Part shown: positions 8,499 to 18,153 of the stretch, in pieces | How the letters are laid out: each line of letters begins with the position of its first letter | Numbering within the stretch: position 1 is the first letter of the stretch | NCBI RefSeq assembly: GCF_002432345.1 | Contig: NZ_DJDT01000299.1 | Location: 1-64,000, forward strand | Direction: 5' to 3' | Source of the DNA: Pedobacter sp. UBA5917 | GTDB lineage: Bacteria > Bacteroidota > Bacteroidia > Sphingobacteriales > Sphingobacteriaceae | DNA length: 64,000 bases | The notes under the pieces: generated by a model | The model's database searches: none | Seen by the model: only the letters and a program-made list of their open reading frames with translations | Told to the model about the DNA's origin: nothing | Translations under genes and position numbers: made by a program

Positions 8499-9083
8499 TT
8501 ATCTATTCATTAATCTGGCTACATATTTGCCAATGATATCGAACTCCAGATTTACGGTATCGCCAACTTCTACTTCCTGTAAATTGGTATGTTCGAAGGT
8601 ATAAGGGATAATAAATACCGAAAATTCATCAGCTTCCGAATTAACTACGGTTAGGCTGATACCATTAACACAGGCAGAACCTTTTTCTACGGTTACATTT
8701 CCAGCAGTAGCATCGTATTTAAAACGGTATTCCCAACTGCCGTCAAGCGCTTCGCGTTTAACACAAACCGCAGTTTGATCTACATGCCCCTGTACAATGT
8801 GTCCGTCTAAACGGGCATTCATCTGCATACATCGTTCAAGGTTGATTTTACTGCCCACCTTTAAACCATCAAGATTGGTTTTATTCAGGGTTTCATCAAT
8901 CGCCGTAACCGTATGCGTTCCGTCGTTTAAAGCCACTACAGTCAAGCATACGCCGTTATGTGCCACACTCTGATCGATTTTCAACTCATGGCTAATGGCC
9001 GACGAAATGGTAAAATGGATATTGGTATGATCGTTTTTGATGGCGGTAACTTCGCCAAGTGTTTCTATTATTCCTGTGAACAT
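8499..9083 (-). CDS. ribE: Riboflavin synthase alpha chain
   Basis: It catalyses dismutation of two 6,7-dimethyl-8-ribityllumazine molecules to riboflavin. The 194-residue protein begins MFTGIIETLGEV and contains two tandem lumazine-binding repeats (residues ~1-95 and 98-190), each with a C(L/I)TV or ISLTVV strand. HNGVCLTVV and GSACVNGISLTVV are the corresponding segments. I chose ATG 9083 because family members begin with MFTGII; an in-frame ATG 22 codons further upstream would add an untypical extension. No FMN riboswitch is seen upstream. The biotin carboxylase gene lies on the same strand across a palindromic repeat. Confidence 0.95.
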   Translation of the reverse strand: MFTGIIETLGEVTAIKNDHTNIHFTISSAISHELKIDQSVAHNGVCLTVVALNDGTHTVTAIDETLNKTNLDGLKVGSKINLERCMQMNARLDGHIVQGHVDQTAVCVKREALDGSWEYRFKYDATAGNVTVEKGSACVNGISLTVVNSEADEFSVFIIPYTFEHTNLQEVEVGDTVNLEFDIIGKYVARLMNR

Positions 9084-9173
9084 TTTGTTGTTTTTTGTTG
9101 GGTCGTCATTTTGCCATTCCTTCGTGATCTCAGCTGCCCTGAATTTCACTTCTTCACAAACTCAGAAGAAAGT

Positions 9174-9259
9174 CGTCATCTCGACTGGAGCAAAGCGGAA
9201 TGGAGAGATCTATCTCGAGATAGATTTCTCGGCTACGTTACACTCCGCTCGAAATGACG
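9174..9259. repeat. Interspersed imperfect-palindrome repeat, copy 2
   Basis: This 86-bp element has the same ends as copy 1. Its core ATCTATCTCGAGATAGAT is a perfect 18-bp palindrome, followed by TTTCTCGG and then CACTCCGCTCGAAATGACG. It separates accC from ribE, which are on the same strand. Confidence 0.8.
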
Positions 9260-9301
9260 GTGTGGAGGAGTTTTGTTACCAATGAGGATCGCTCAAATTA
9301 T

Positions 9302-10813
9302 CTAATATTTCAATCTATTTTTTCTCCAGTCCGAAGTATTTTTAACCACCTCATCACTCATTTTTATATCCTTTTTCTGGAATAATTTAGCGGCAATTAC
9401 TGCGGCAATAAGTGCTTCTGTTTCATCCTGTGCCTTTAAACTTTCAGGTTTAAAGTATTTGCCTACAAAGTGGGTATCAAAATTACCACTTTTAAAAGCT
9501 TCGTGCTGCATTACAAATTTACCAAAAGCCAGGGTAGTTTCTATCCCCGTAATATCATATTCTTCAATTGCCCTCACCATTCTTTCGATGGCTTCTTCCC
9601 TATCTTTACCATAGGTGATCAGTTTGGCAATCATCGGATCGTAATAAATGGGGATTTCCATGCCCTGCTCAAAACCATCGTCAACCCTTACACCATTACC
9701 TTTTGGGGTATTGTAGGTTTGTAAAGTACCAATATCAGGGAGGAAATTATTGGCCGGATCTTCTGCATACACCCTTAATTCGATGGCATGTCCGCTTATT
9801 TTTAAATCTTCCTGGTTAAAACCTAATTTTTCGCCCGAAGCAATTTTAATCTGTTCTTTTACCAGGTCGATTCCCGTAATCAGTTCGCTTACCGGATGTT
9901 CTACCTGTAAACGGGTATTCATTTCGAGAAAAAAGAAATCCAGGTTTTCATCCAGGATAAATTCTACGGTACCAGCGCCGGTATAATTTACCGAACGGGC
10001 CACGTCTACTGCGCACTTACCCATCTGCTGCCTGATTTCTTCAGTTAAAACCGATGAAGGTGCTTCCTCTACCACTTTCTGGTGACGGCGCTGCACAGAG
10101 CATTCACGTTCGAAAAGGTGTACAATATTACCGTGGTTATCGCCCAAAACCTGTATTTCGATGTGCCTAGGCGAAGTAACATAACGTTCGATAAAAACAG
10201 CTCCATCGCCAAATGCAGAGGTAGCTTCGCTTACGGCAAGCTGCATCTGCTCTTCAAAATCATCGGCCTTTTCTACGATGCGCATCCCTTTGCCACCGCC
10301 ACCTGCTGCCGCTTTAATCAAAATCGGAAAACCAACTTCGATGGCACGTTGTTTGGCTTCGTTCACATCCTGAATGGCCTCTTCCGTTCCGGGCACCATT
10401 GGGATGTTATATTTTAATGCGGCAGCTTTTGCAGATAGTTTATTACCCATAGTTTCCATTGCCTGCGGCGAAGGACCAACCAAAATCAAACCTGAATCGG
10501 CAACCAATTGTGCAAAACCTGCATTCTCGGATAAGAAACCATAACCCGGATGAATGGCTTCGGCCCCTGTTAATTTACAGGCATCGATAATTTTTTCTCC
10601 TACCAGATAACTTTGGTTAGAAGGTGCCGGACCGATAAAAACAGCTTCATCAGCATAACGTACATGCAATGCATTACGGTCGGCCTCAGAAAAAACGGCT
10701 ACTGTTTTGATCCCCATTTCCTTTGCTGAGCGCATAATACGTAAAGCAATTTCGCCACGGTTGGCAATAAGCAGTTTGGATATTGGGGTTATGGGTTTGG
10801 AGTTGTTAGGCAT
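9302..10813 (-). CDS. accC: Biotin carboxylase subunit of an acyl-CoA carboxylase
   Basis: It catalyses ATP-dependent carboxylation of biotin carried on a partner protein. Domains in order: N-terminal biotin-carboxylase fold (KLLIANRGEIALRI, residues ~13-130), ATP-grasp with glycine-rich loop AAAGGGGKGMRIV, and EMNTRLQVEHPVSE at the active site. The C-terminal domain follows. At 503 residues it is about 50 longer than classic AccC and carries no biotinyl domain. Bacteroidota enzymes of this length work with separate biotin-carrier and carboxyltransferase subunits (acetyl- or propionyl-CoA), which are not in this window. Confidence 0.92.
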   Translation of the reverse strand: MPNNSKPITPISKLLIANRGEIALRIMRSAKEMGIKTVAVFSEADRNALHVRYADEAVFIGPAPSNQSYLVGEKIIDACKLTGAEAIHPGYGFLSENAGFAQLVADSGLILVGPSPQAMETMGNKLSAKAAALKYNIPMVPGTEEAIQDVNEAKQRAIEVGFPILIKAAAGGGGKGMRIVEKADDFEEQMQLAVSEATSAFGDGAVFIERYVTSPRHIEIQVLGDNHGNIVHLFERECSVQRRHQKVVEEAPSSVLTEEIRQQMGKCAVDVARSVNYTGAGTVEFILDENLDFFFLEMNTRLQVEHPVSELITGIDLVKEQIKIASGEKLGFNQEDLKISGHAIELRVYAEDPANNFLPDIGTLQTYNTPKGNGVRVDDGFEQGMEIPIYYDPMIAKLITYGKDREEAIERMVRAIEEYDITGIETTLAFGKFVMQHEAFKSGNFDTHFVGKYFKPESLKAQDETEALIAAVIAAKLFQKKDIKMSDEVVKNTSDWRKNRLKY

Positions 10814-10823
10814 ATTTTTATAT

Positions 10824-11600
10824 TTATTTCCACCACTTTTCTGATTCTTTTTTAAAAGCTATCTTAGATTCGGGCGAATTATAGTTATGGGCATAGGCCA
10901 ACTGATAATTTTCCCAACCATTTTTAAGGTATTTCTCATTTACGCTAAACTCACCGGCACCAATATCCAGATCGCCACAACCAGGTATCCTATAATCACC
11001 CCAGTTGCATTTTTTGGTGATTTTGCTTTTATAACCTGTCCAGGCCCCTACAAATTCATTATTCGAAAAACCATCGGCCATCATATTTATCGTATCATAA
11101 AACATATTCCCCTTTGCATCCAGGGCAAAGTGGGTTGTCAGCTTTCCTTTTATAGAACCTGCTGAAATACTCTTCTGATCTTCGAAGAATAAAATATCAG
11201 CAACAATAAACCCCTGTTTAAATTTAGGTTTGTCGCTTTCTTTATAAAAACCGGCTTCGGTAATTTTAATTTTTCCCTGGAAGGAGCATATATTATTTTT
11301 CACCATGGTTTTTCCATAGGCAAAATACTCATTCGGTTTTTCGATGTCTTTAATAACGGAGATCAGGTGGATATAAAACCTTTGATAATTGTCGCCAATA
11401 AAACCAATGGCTTCCGCAGCTTTTATCTTTTTATTTTCGATTTCTTCATCCAGATCGGCTATACTATCCGAAACCCAGATTTTAGAAAAATCATATTTTG
11501 CCGTGCTGGCTACAAAATCTGTATGAGCAACCTGTTGTGCTTTAATCTTAATTGAACACACCAGCAACAAAAAGAGCGCGGAAAGTTTTATTGCTTTCAT
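10824..11600 (-). CDS. Secreted orphan protein, CNWGDYR paralogue A
   Basis: A 258-residue exported protein with a signal peptide ending IKAQ. I start at ATG 11600 because the frame upstream of it adds ten untypical residues before a normal signal peptide. It is a clear paralogue of the gene at 18154-18936. Both share a central CSFxGKI segment and the C-terminal block KKCNWGDYR(I/V)P, followed by DIGAGEF and EKYxKNGW, with paired cysteines. No known family is recognised. It lies 10 bp from accC, possibly in one transcript with ltaE. Confidence 0.65.
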   Translation of the reverse strand: MKAIKLSALFLLLVCSIKIKAQQVAHTDFVASTAKYDFSKIWVSDSIADLDEEIENKKIKAAEAIGFIGDNYQRFYIHLISVIKDIEKPNEYFAYGKTMVKNNICSFQGKIKITEAGFYKESDKPKFKQGFIVADILFFEDQKSISAGSIKGKLTTHFALDAKGNMFYDTINMMADGFSNNEFVGAWTGYKSKITKKCNWGDYRIPGCGDLDIGAGEFSVNEKYLKNGWENYQLAYAHNYNSPESKIAFKKESEKWWK

Positions 11601-11645
11601 AGTGATTTTACATTTGGTTATAGCGGGCAAAATATAAGTTTCTGC

Positions 11646-12668
11646 TTAAAGGTGCAAAATTATTTCGATAGCTTGATCGATCATTTCTGCACTTAAATCC
11701 AAATGCGTAACCAAACGTACGGTGCTTGCACTGGTGGTGTTGCAATGCAATCCTTTTTCCTTTAACTGGTTTACAATTTTCTCTGCCGATCCCTTTTCCA
11801 CCTCAAAAATCACAATATTGGTTTCTACCGGCATTACCGATTTTACATATTTTGCAGTGGCTAAAGCATTGGCCAAAGCCTGCGCATGGGCATGATCTTC
11901 TTTTAAACGCGTTACATGGTTATCGAGCGCATAAATACCTGCAGCTGCCAAAAACCCTGCCTGGCGCATCCCCCCACCAAAGGCTTTCCTTATTTTACGC
12001 GCTTTGCTGATCATCTGTTTGCTACCCAAAAGCACAGAGCCAACCGGTGCCCCCAACCCTTTGGATAAACAAACCGAAATACCATCGAAATATTTACCAT
12101 ATTCGCCGGCCTGATCACCCGTTGCGGTTAGTGCATTAAAAATACGTGCACCATCCAGATGCAATTTCAATCCTTTTATATTACAAAGATGATGAATTGG
12201 TGCAATCTGCGATAAGGTATAACAGCTTCCACCGCCCTTATTCACTGTATTTTCTAAAACTACCAAACTGGAATTCGGGTAGTGGATATTATCTTCATTA
12301 ATTTCGGGCTCAATCAGCTCCGGAGTTAAGATACCGCGCTCGCCATGTAGCAACCTTACCGATGCTGCCGAGTGGAAGGCGATGCCCCCGATTTCGTAAC
12401 GGTAAACGTGTGCCGTTTGGTCGCAGATCACCTCATCCATGGGTTGGGTAAAACACTTGATCGCAATCTGGTTGGTCATCGTTCCGGATGGGCAAAATAA
12501 TCCGGCTTCCATATTAAAAGTTGAAGCCAGTTTTGTCTCCAGGGCATGCACCGTTTCGTCTTCACCAAAAACGTCATCCCCCACTTTTGCACTCATCATG
12601 GCATCCAGCATTCCGGCTGTTGGTTTGGTTACGGTATCACTCCTGAAATCTAAAAATCTGCTATTCAT
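11646..12668 (-). CDS. ltaE: Low-specificity L-threonine aldolase
   Basis: This PLP-dependent enzyme cleaves L-threonine (and allo-threonine) to glycine and acetaldehyde. The 340-residue sequence begins MNSRFLDFRSDTVTKPT, the standard family start. Other marks are the FCPSGTMTNQIA cofactor loop and HLDGARIFNA. The PLP lysine lies in SVCLSKGLGAPVGS (about residue 203). I chose ATG 12668; the frame runs 16 codons further upstream, but that extension is not conserved. One TAGTGT-type operator lies about 100 bp upstream, shared with the divergent sugar kinase gene. Confidence 0.93.
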   Translation of the reverse strand: MNSRFLDFRSDTVTKPTAGMLDAMMSAKVGDDVFGEDETVHALETKLASTFNMEAGLFCPSGTMTNQIAIKCFTQPMDEVICDQTAHVYRYEIGGIAFHSAASVRLLHGERGILTPELIEPEINEDNIHYPNSSLVVLENTVNKGGGSCYTLSQIAPIHHLCNIKGLKLHLDGARIFNALTATGDQAGEYGKYFDGISVCLSKGLGAPVGSVLLGSKQMISKARKIRKAFGGGMRQAGFLAAAGIYALDNHVTRLKEDHAHAQALANALATAKYVKSVMPVETNIVIFEVEKGSAEKIVNQLKEKGLHCNTTSASTVRLVTHLDLSAEMIDQAIEIILHL

Positions 12669-12766
12669 TTCGCTATTGGATTGTAAAATATTCTTGATGT
12701 TAAAAAAAAAGACCAATGCCTTTTCTGGTATAATTTTAAGGTTTTTCGGCGATTAAACGCCCTATA

Positions 12767-12785
12767 TAGTGTATTTTTTACACAC
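12767..12785. promoter_or_regulatory. Putative operator 1, TAGTGT-N7-ACACAC
   Basis: It contains the 15-mer GTGTATTTTTTACAC, identical on the plus strand to the one at 17922 and, in reverse, to the one at 14665. It lies between divergent ltaE and the BadF-type kinase gene, about 100 bp from each start. The minus-strand flank CACTATATAGG resembles the pfkA promoter flank, so either gene could be the target. Confidence 0.65.
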
Positions 12786-12888
12786 TTAATTTCCGACAAC
12801 AACAAATTGTTAAAAAATTATTAAAAAAAAGGATACAAAATATAAGACTTTTTATACTTTTATCGTGCTAAAACCAAAAATAAATAAA

Positions 12889-13749
12889 ATGATAGTAATT
12901 GCAGACGGCGGATCTACCAAAACAAATTGGTGCTTGATTAACGAGGCCGGCAGAAAAATTTACTTTAACACCGAAGGTTACAATCCATATTTCTCAAAAG
13001 GAGATTACATTGTGAAGTCTTTGAATGAGACTCTTCCAGACCACTTGGAAAGAGAGAAATTAACAGCGGTTTATTATTACGGTGCCGGCTGTTCTACACC
13101 TGCAAATGTTAAGATTGTTGCTGATGCGATGCAATTGATTTTTACCAATGCAACCATTTTTGTTGGTCATGATTTACTTGCCTCTTCTAGGGCGCTTCTT
13201 GGAAACGAGCCGGGATTTGCTGCTATTTTAGGTACAGGAACCAACTCATGCCTTTATGATGGATCAGAAATCACCATGAACATCGATTCTTTGGGTTATT
13301 TCCTGGGTGATGAAGGTAGCGGTTCGTACATCGGTAAACGTATTTTAAGCGATTACATGAAAGGTTATATGCCAAAAGGTTTACGTGAAGCTTTTTACGA
13401 TAACTACGCTTTAACCAACGAAGATATTTTCGATAACATTTACAACAAGCCATTGCCAAACCGTTTCTGCGCAAGCTTTAGTAAATTCTTATACGATTTT
13501 AAAGATAGCTACGAGGACTATACTTTTGCAACCATCGATTATGCTTTCACTGCATTTTTCGAAGCTTTGGTAATCCACTATCCTAACTATAAAGACCACA
13601 AATTGAACTGTGTAGGTTCGGTAGGTTATAGTTTCCGCGATATTTTAAGTATTGTTGCCGACCGTTACGAAATGGGCGTGGGTAAGATTATCCGCTCACC
13701 TATAGATGACCTGGTTCACTATCACTTAGAGTTAGCGCCTAAAGTTTAG
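12889..13749 (+). CDS. BadF/BadG-type sugar kinase (N-acetylglucosamine kinase-like)
   Basis: A 286-residue ASKHA-fold kinase. The ATP-phosphate loop DGGSTKTNW (residues 6-14), catalytic-region Asp in VGHDLLAS (~residue 103), second phosphate loop ILGTGTNS (~120) and GYFLGDEGSGSYIGK (~145) are all intact. Bacteroidota homologues are annotated as N-acetylglucosamine kinases, and phosphorylation of a hexosamine is the likely role. I prefer ATG 12889 to a GTG eight codons upstream because the protein then starts at the first strand (MIVIADGG). Operator 1 lies upstream and a strong terminator follows. A degenerate paralogue lies at 15688. Confidence 0.85.
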   Translation: MIVIADGGSTKTNWCLINEAGRKIYFNTEGYNPYFSKGDYIVKSLNETLPDHLEREKLTAVYYYGAGCSTPANVKIVADAMQLIFTNATIFVGHDLLASSRALLGNEPGFAAILGTGTNSCLYDGSEITMNIDSLGYFLGDEGSGSYIGKRILSDYMKGYMPKGLREAFYDNYALTNEDIFDNIYNKPLPNRFCASFSKFLYDFKDSYEDYTFATIDYAFTAFFEALVIHYPNYKDHKLNCVGSVGYSFRDILSIVADRYEMGVGKIIRSPIDDLVHYHLELAPKV

Positions 13750-13789
13750 TCTTTAGTCCTAAGTCTGGAGTCTTTAGTCCAGAGTCCAT
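13747..13789. repeat. Short repeats of AGTCTTTAGTCC type
   Basis: The words AGTCTTTAGTCC, AAGTCTGGAGTC and AGTCTTTAGTCCAGAGTCC follow one another directly after the sugar kinase stop codon. A degenerate relative (TTTAGTCTTTGGTC) lies at about 13870. It looks like a simple sequence expansion in an intergenic region; no function can be inferred. Confidence 0.5.
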
Positions 13790-13795
13790 ATACCA

Positions 13796-13837
13796 TAAAA
13801 AAATCCCGGTTTGAAATCAAACCGGGATTTTTCTTTT
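13796..13837. terminator. Bidirectional Rho-independent terminator
   Basis: The stem AATCCCGGTTTG-AAAT-CAAACCGGGATT is flanked by A-runs on the left and T-runs on the right, so it can terminate the sugar kinase gene on the plus strand and the NUDIX regulator gene on the minus strand. Confidence 0.9.
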
Positions 13838-13898
13838 TATGTAGATTCAATTGCTTTGGTCTTTCAGCTTTAGTCTTTGGTCTTACAAACGCTCCATG

Positions 13899-14588
13899 CT
13901 AAAACGAAATCTCCTTACCAAACAACTTCGCGTATTTACGTTTATCAAAACGGTACAAGGTGGCTGCACGGTACGATACGCCTTTCTGTTTCTCATCAAG
14001 TTCTTTTAATACTCCGAAACTAACGATCTTCTTCCTGAAATTCCGTTTATCCAGTTTTTTACCTAAAACCAGTTCGTACACATGCTGTAATTGCGTTAAG
14101 GTAAACTTCTCTGGCAGAAGTTCGAAGGCAATCGGCTGGTGTTTGATACGGCGTTTTATCTTCTCTAAACCTTTATCGTATATTTTCTGGTGATCGAAAG
14201 CCAGTTTGGGCAGATCGGTAATCGGCAACCAGTTGGCACGTTTTGCGTAGGTACTTATCGGACGGAGTTCCTTATCACCGCCCAAACGGATCAGGGCATA
14301 ATAGGCAAGCGTAATTACCCTACCCTGCGGGTGCCTGTTCGGGTCGCCGAAAGCATAATACTGCTCCATATAAATGCCGCGTAAACCGGTAAGTTCGTAA
14401 AGGATCCGCGCAGCGGATTGATCTAAACTCTCATCAGGCCCAACAATATTACCGGGCAACGCCCACCAATCTTTAAACGGTTCTTCATTCCTTTCGATAA
14501 GCAGGATTTTTAGCTCCTTACCATCAAATCCAAACAAAACGCAATCTATCGAGAATACAGAATCTAAATGAGGTAAAATTTGTTCCAA
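13899..14588 (-). CDS. NUDIX-domain winged-helix transcriptional regulator
   Basis: This 229-residue protein has a NUDIX fold (residues ~10-140) fused to a C-terminal winged helix (~150-215, FTLTQLQHVYELVLGKKLDKRNFRKK). This is the layout of NrtR/AraR-type regulators. The NUDIX box is degenerate: around residues 52-70 it reads RILYEL where a hydrolase has REUxEE, so two of the metal-binding glutamates are lost. That fits a ligand sensor rather than an enzyme. It is divergent from pfkA, and a TAGTGT-N7-ACACAC palindrome lies in the shared 111-bp intergenic region, with identical sites upstream of other sugar genes. A role as local sugar-metabolism regulator is inference. Confidence 0.85.
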   Translation of the reverse strand: MEQILPHLDSVFSIDCVLFGFDGKELKILLIERNEEPFKDWWALPGNIVGPDESLDQSAARILYELTGLRGIYMEQYYAFGDPNRHPQGRVITLAYYALIRLGGDKELRPISTYAKRANWLPITDLPKLAFDHQKIYDKGLEKIKRRIKHQPIAFELLPEKFTLTQLQHVYELVLGKKLDKRNFRKKIVSFGVLKELDEKQKGVSYRAATLYRFDKRKYAKLFGKEISF

Positions 14589-14662
14589 AGTAAAATTTAG
14601 TTATTTTAAGCAGATAAAGGTATAACTTTCAATAATAAGTAAAAAAAATAAAATAAATTACT

Positions 14663-14681
14663 TAGTGTAAAAAATACACAC
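14663..14681. promoter_or_regulatory. Putative operator 2, TAGTGT-N7-ACACAC, in the pfkA/NUDIX intergenic region
   Basis: GTGTAAAAAATACAC is the exact reverse complement of the 15-mer in operators 1 and 3. It ends one base before the pfkA -7 box, so a bound protein would block pfkA transcription. It is also about 75 bp upstream of the NUDIX regulator start, allowing autoregulation. Confidence 0.75.
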
Positions 14682-14689
14682 TATATTCG
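14682..14689 (+). promoter_or_regulatory. pfkA promoter, -7 box TATATTCG
   Basis: This is one base off the Bacteroidota consensus TAnnTTTG. The expected transcript start, about 5 bases downstream, leaves only a few bases before ATG 14700, so the mRNA would be almost leaderless. Confidence 0.6.
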
Positions 14690-14699
14690 TATTATAAAG

Positions 14700-15686
14700 A
14701 TGGAGCCAAATATAAAAAATATAGCTGTATTAACTTCTGGAGGCGACGCCCCAGGAATGAATGCTGCAATTAGAGCTGTTGTTCGTACCGGAATTTATCA
14801 CGGCATTAATATGTTCGGGGTAATGCAGGGTTACCAGGGTTTAATAACCGACAACATAAAACCAATGGACGCCCGTTCGGTAAGTAATATTTTACACTTG
14901 GGTGGTACCATATTAAAAACTGCTCGCTGTTTAGAATTTAAAACAGACGAAGGTCAGCAGATTGCCTATAACAATTTAAAGAAAAACGATATCGACGGAC
15001 TAGTGGTTATTGGTGGCGATGGAACCTTTACAGGTGCCAAACGCTTTTCTGAAACTTTTGGTGTTAAGGTAATCGGTATACCGGGCACAATTGATAACGA
15101 CTTGGTAGGATCTGATTTTACCCTGGGTTACGATACAGCCATTAATACGGTGATCGAAGCGATCGATAAAATCAGGGATACTGCAGATGCGCACGACCGT
15201 TTGTTCTTTATTGAAGTAATGGGACGCGATTCGGGCTGTATTGCTTTAAGGAGTTCGATTGCCAGCGGTGCCGAAGCAGTATTGTTACCCGAAAAAGAAA
15301 CCAGTGTAAACGAACTGATTGAAAAACTGGCCTTAGGTGCTGCAACCAAAAAATCGTCGAGTATTGTAATTGTTGCCGAAGGGCACAAACAGGGCGGTGC
15401 TTACGATATTGCAAAAAGGGTAAAGGAAACTTTCGATCATTACGACACCAAAGTAACCATCCTTGGCCACCTGCAACGTGGCGGTAGCCCGAGCAGTTTC
15501 GACAGAATTTTGGGCAGCCGTTTAGGTTTTGCGGCAGTAAATGCGTTAATTGCAGGCGAAACGGAACAAATGGTCGGTTTAAAAGGAAATGAAATAAAAT
15601 TAACCAGCATAAGAGAGGCTTTAACGGCTCACTCCTTCAAATTAGAATCTGATTTATTGGAAATGACCGAAGTACTTTCGATATAA
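14700..15686 (+). CDS. pfkA: ATP-dependent 6-phosphofructokinase
   Basis: It phosphorylates fructose 6-phosphate to fructose 1,6-bisphosphate, the committed step of glycolysis. The 328-residue length is normal. Motifs are TSGGDAPGMNAAIRA (ATP loop), GGDGTF, the catalytic PGTIDND loop, EVMGRDSGCIAL (substrate contacts) and GHLQRGGSPSSFDR. The Gly after GGD in GGDGT is the pattern of ATP-using rather than PPi-using enzymes. It is the first gene of a tight operon with the degenerate kinase (1 bp gap) and gapA (8 bp). The operator over its promoter suggests repression by the adjacent NUDIX regulator. Confidence 0.96.
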   Translation: MEPNIKNIAVLTSGGDAPGMNAAIRAVVRTGIYHGINMFGVMQGYQGLITDNIKPMDARSVSNILHLGGTILKTARCLEFKTDEGQQIAYNNLKKNDIDGLVVIGGDGTFTGAKRFSETFGVKVIGIPGTIDNDLVGSDFTLGYDTAINTVIEAIDKIRDTADAHDRLFFIEVMGRDSGCIALRSSIASGAEAVLLPEKETSVNELIEKLALGAATKKSSSIVIVAEGHKQGGAYDIAKRVKETFDHYDTKVTILGHLQRGGSPSSFDRILGSRLGFAAVNALIAGETEQMVGLKGNEIKLTSIREALTAHSFKLESDLLEMTEVLSI

Positions 15687-15687
15687 T

Positions 15688-17537
<1,850 letters not shown>

Positions 17538-17538
17538 T

Positions 17539-17563
17539 AAAAAAGCGCTTAAAGCGCTTTTTT
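17539..17563 (+). terminator. First terminator after gapA
   Basis: AAAAAAGCGC-TTAAA-GCGCTTTTTT immediately follows the stop codon. The stem is symmetrical, so it could also act on the minus strand. Confidence 0.9.
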
Positions 17564-17572
17564 AAATGCGAT

Positions 17573-17607
17573 AAAAGGCAACATTATTCAATTAATGTTG
17601 CCTTTTT
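17573..17607 (+). terminator. Second terminator after gapA
   Basis: AAAAGGCAACATTA and TAATGTTGCCTTTT form a perfect 14-bp stem with a 6-base loop and a T-run. The tandem arrangement isolates gapA from what follows. Confidence 0.88.
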
Positions 17608-17828
17608 GTTTTAAACATAATTTTCATCTATAAATTATATTTTATTTTAAGCCTAAAAAATCATTTTCACACAAACACACACTTAAAAAACATCATAAAA
17701 AATAAAAAATAGTAAAAAATCATATAAAAAATTGATAAAAGTCATTTTTAAATAGAATTTTGAGACAATTTGACTATACAACATCATAATTTGATAATAT
17801 TTAACAATTATTTAACATATTTTTGAGC
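17608..17828. other. Very AT-rich intergenic segment
   Basis: No gene is seen on either strand. The sequence is dominated by A/T runs and stop codons. It probably serves as an upstream element for the promoters at 17829 and 17952. Confidence 0.5.
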
Positions 17829-17836
17829 TATATTTG
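17829..17836 (+). promoter_or_regulatory. Promoter -7 box TATATTTG (upstream promoter of the short transcript)
   Basis: A perfect match to TAnnTTTG inside the AT-rich gap. A transcript would start near 17841 and read through operator 3. Confidence 0.5.
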
Positions 17837-17891
17837 CAATACAGTCGTTTTTAAAAGCAAAATCCACGAGAAAAAGATTAGTAAATAAAAA

Positions 17892-18017
17892 ATGACAGAA
17901 AAAAAACTTAAATTTTTCTTAGTGTATTTTTTACACTATCAAATTTTTTCCTATATTTGTAGAGTAATAAACGGAACGATGTTTATTCACATTAAAAAAG
18001 ATAAATCATTTTCTTGA
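17892..18017 (+). CDS. Possible 41-residue peptide spanning operator 3
   Basis: An ATG-started frame encodes a basic N-terminus (MTEKKLK), a hydrophobic middle (FFLVYFLHY) and a basic end, and would be read only from the promoter at 17829. A shorter in-frame ATG at 17979 gives a 12-residue peptide (MFIHIKKDKSFS) from the second promoter. The frame crosses the operator and a -7 box, so it may be fortuitous. Confidence 0.2.
   Translation: MTEKKLKFFLVYFLHYQIFSYICRVINGTMFIHIKKDKSFS
17920..17959 (+). promoter_or_regulatory. Operator 3 (TAGTGT-N7-ACACTA) and promoter TATATTTG
   Basis: The 19-bp perfect palindrome at 17920-17938 contains GTGTATTTTTTACAC, identical to operator 1. It is centred about 36 bases before the expected transcript start, that is over the -33 region of the perfect -7 box at 17952-17959. 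No conventional gene follows before the terminator at 18118. Confidence 0.7.
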
Positions 18018-18122
18018 AAAACTCCGGTTTAGATAGAAGATTAAAGACAAAGCCTGGCTCATAACAGGTTTATATTTGGTTAGAAAAAAGAGATACGTCT
18101 GGATGGAGTATCTCTTTTCTTA
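17965..18122 (+). ncRNA. Candidate small regulatory RNA (about 155 nt)
   Basis: It is bounded by the promoter at 17952 and an intrinsic terminator (AAAAGAGATAC, 11-base loop, GTATCTCTTTT, then CTTATTTT) at 18086-18122. An internal hairpin AGCCTG/CAGGTT (about 18050-18070) and the 12-residue reading frame near its 5' end are visible. The gapA terminators insulate it from upstream, and the downstream gene is on the other strand, so this short transcript is the only product. Its control by a TAGTGT operator ties it to the sugar genes. Size and ends are inferred from promoter and terminator positions. Confidence 0.5.
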
Positions 18123-18126
18123 TTTT
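18086..18126 (+). terminator. Terminator of the short transcript
   Basis: An 11-bp perfect stem is followed by CTTATTTT. The tail CTTTTCTTATTTTA is shared with the terminator of the second small RNA candidate near 38250. Confidence 0.8.
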
Positions 18127-18153
18127 AGGGGAAACGAAGTATACCGGATATAA

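Noticed and set aside
9084..9149. N-terminal extension of riboflavin synthase
   Set aside because: The family begins at MFTGII, which is encoded at 9083; the added 22 residues are not family-like.
9084..9170. FMN riboswitch ahead of riboflavin synthase
   Set aside because: No conserved multi-stem RFN pattern was seen in the short upstream region, which is occupied by the start of a repeat.
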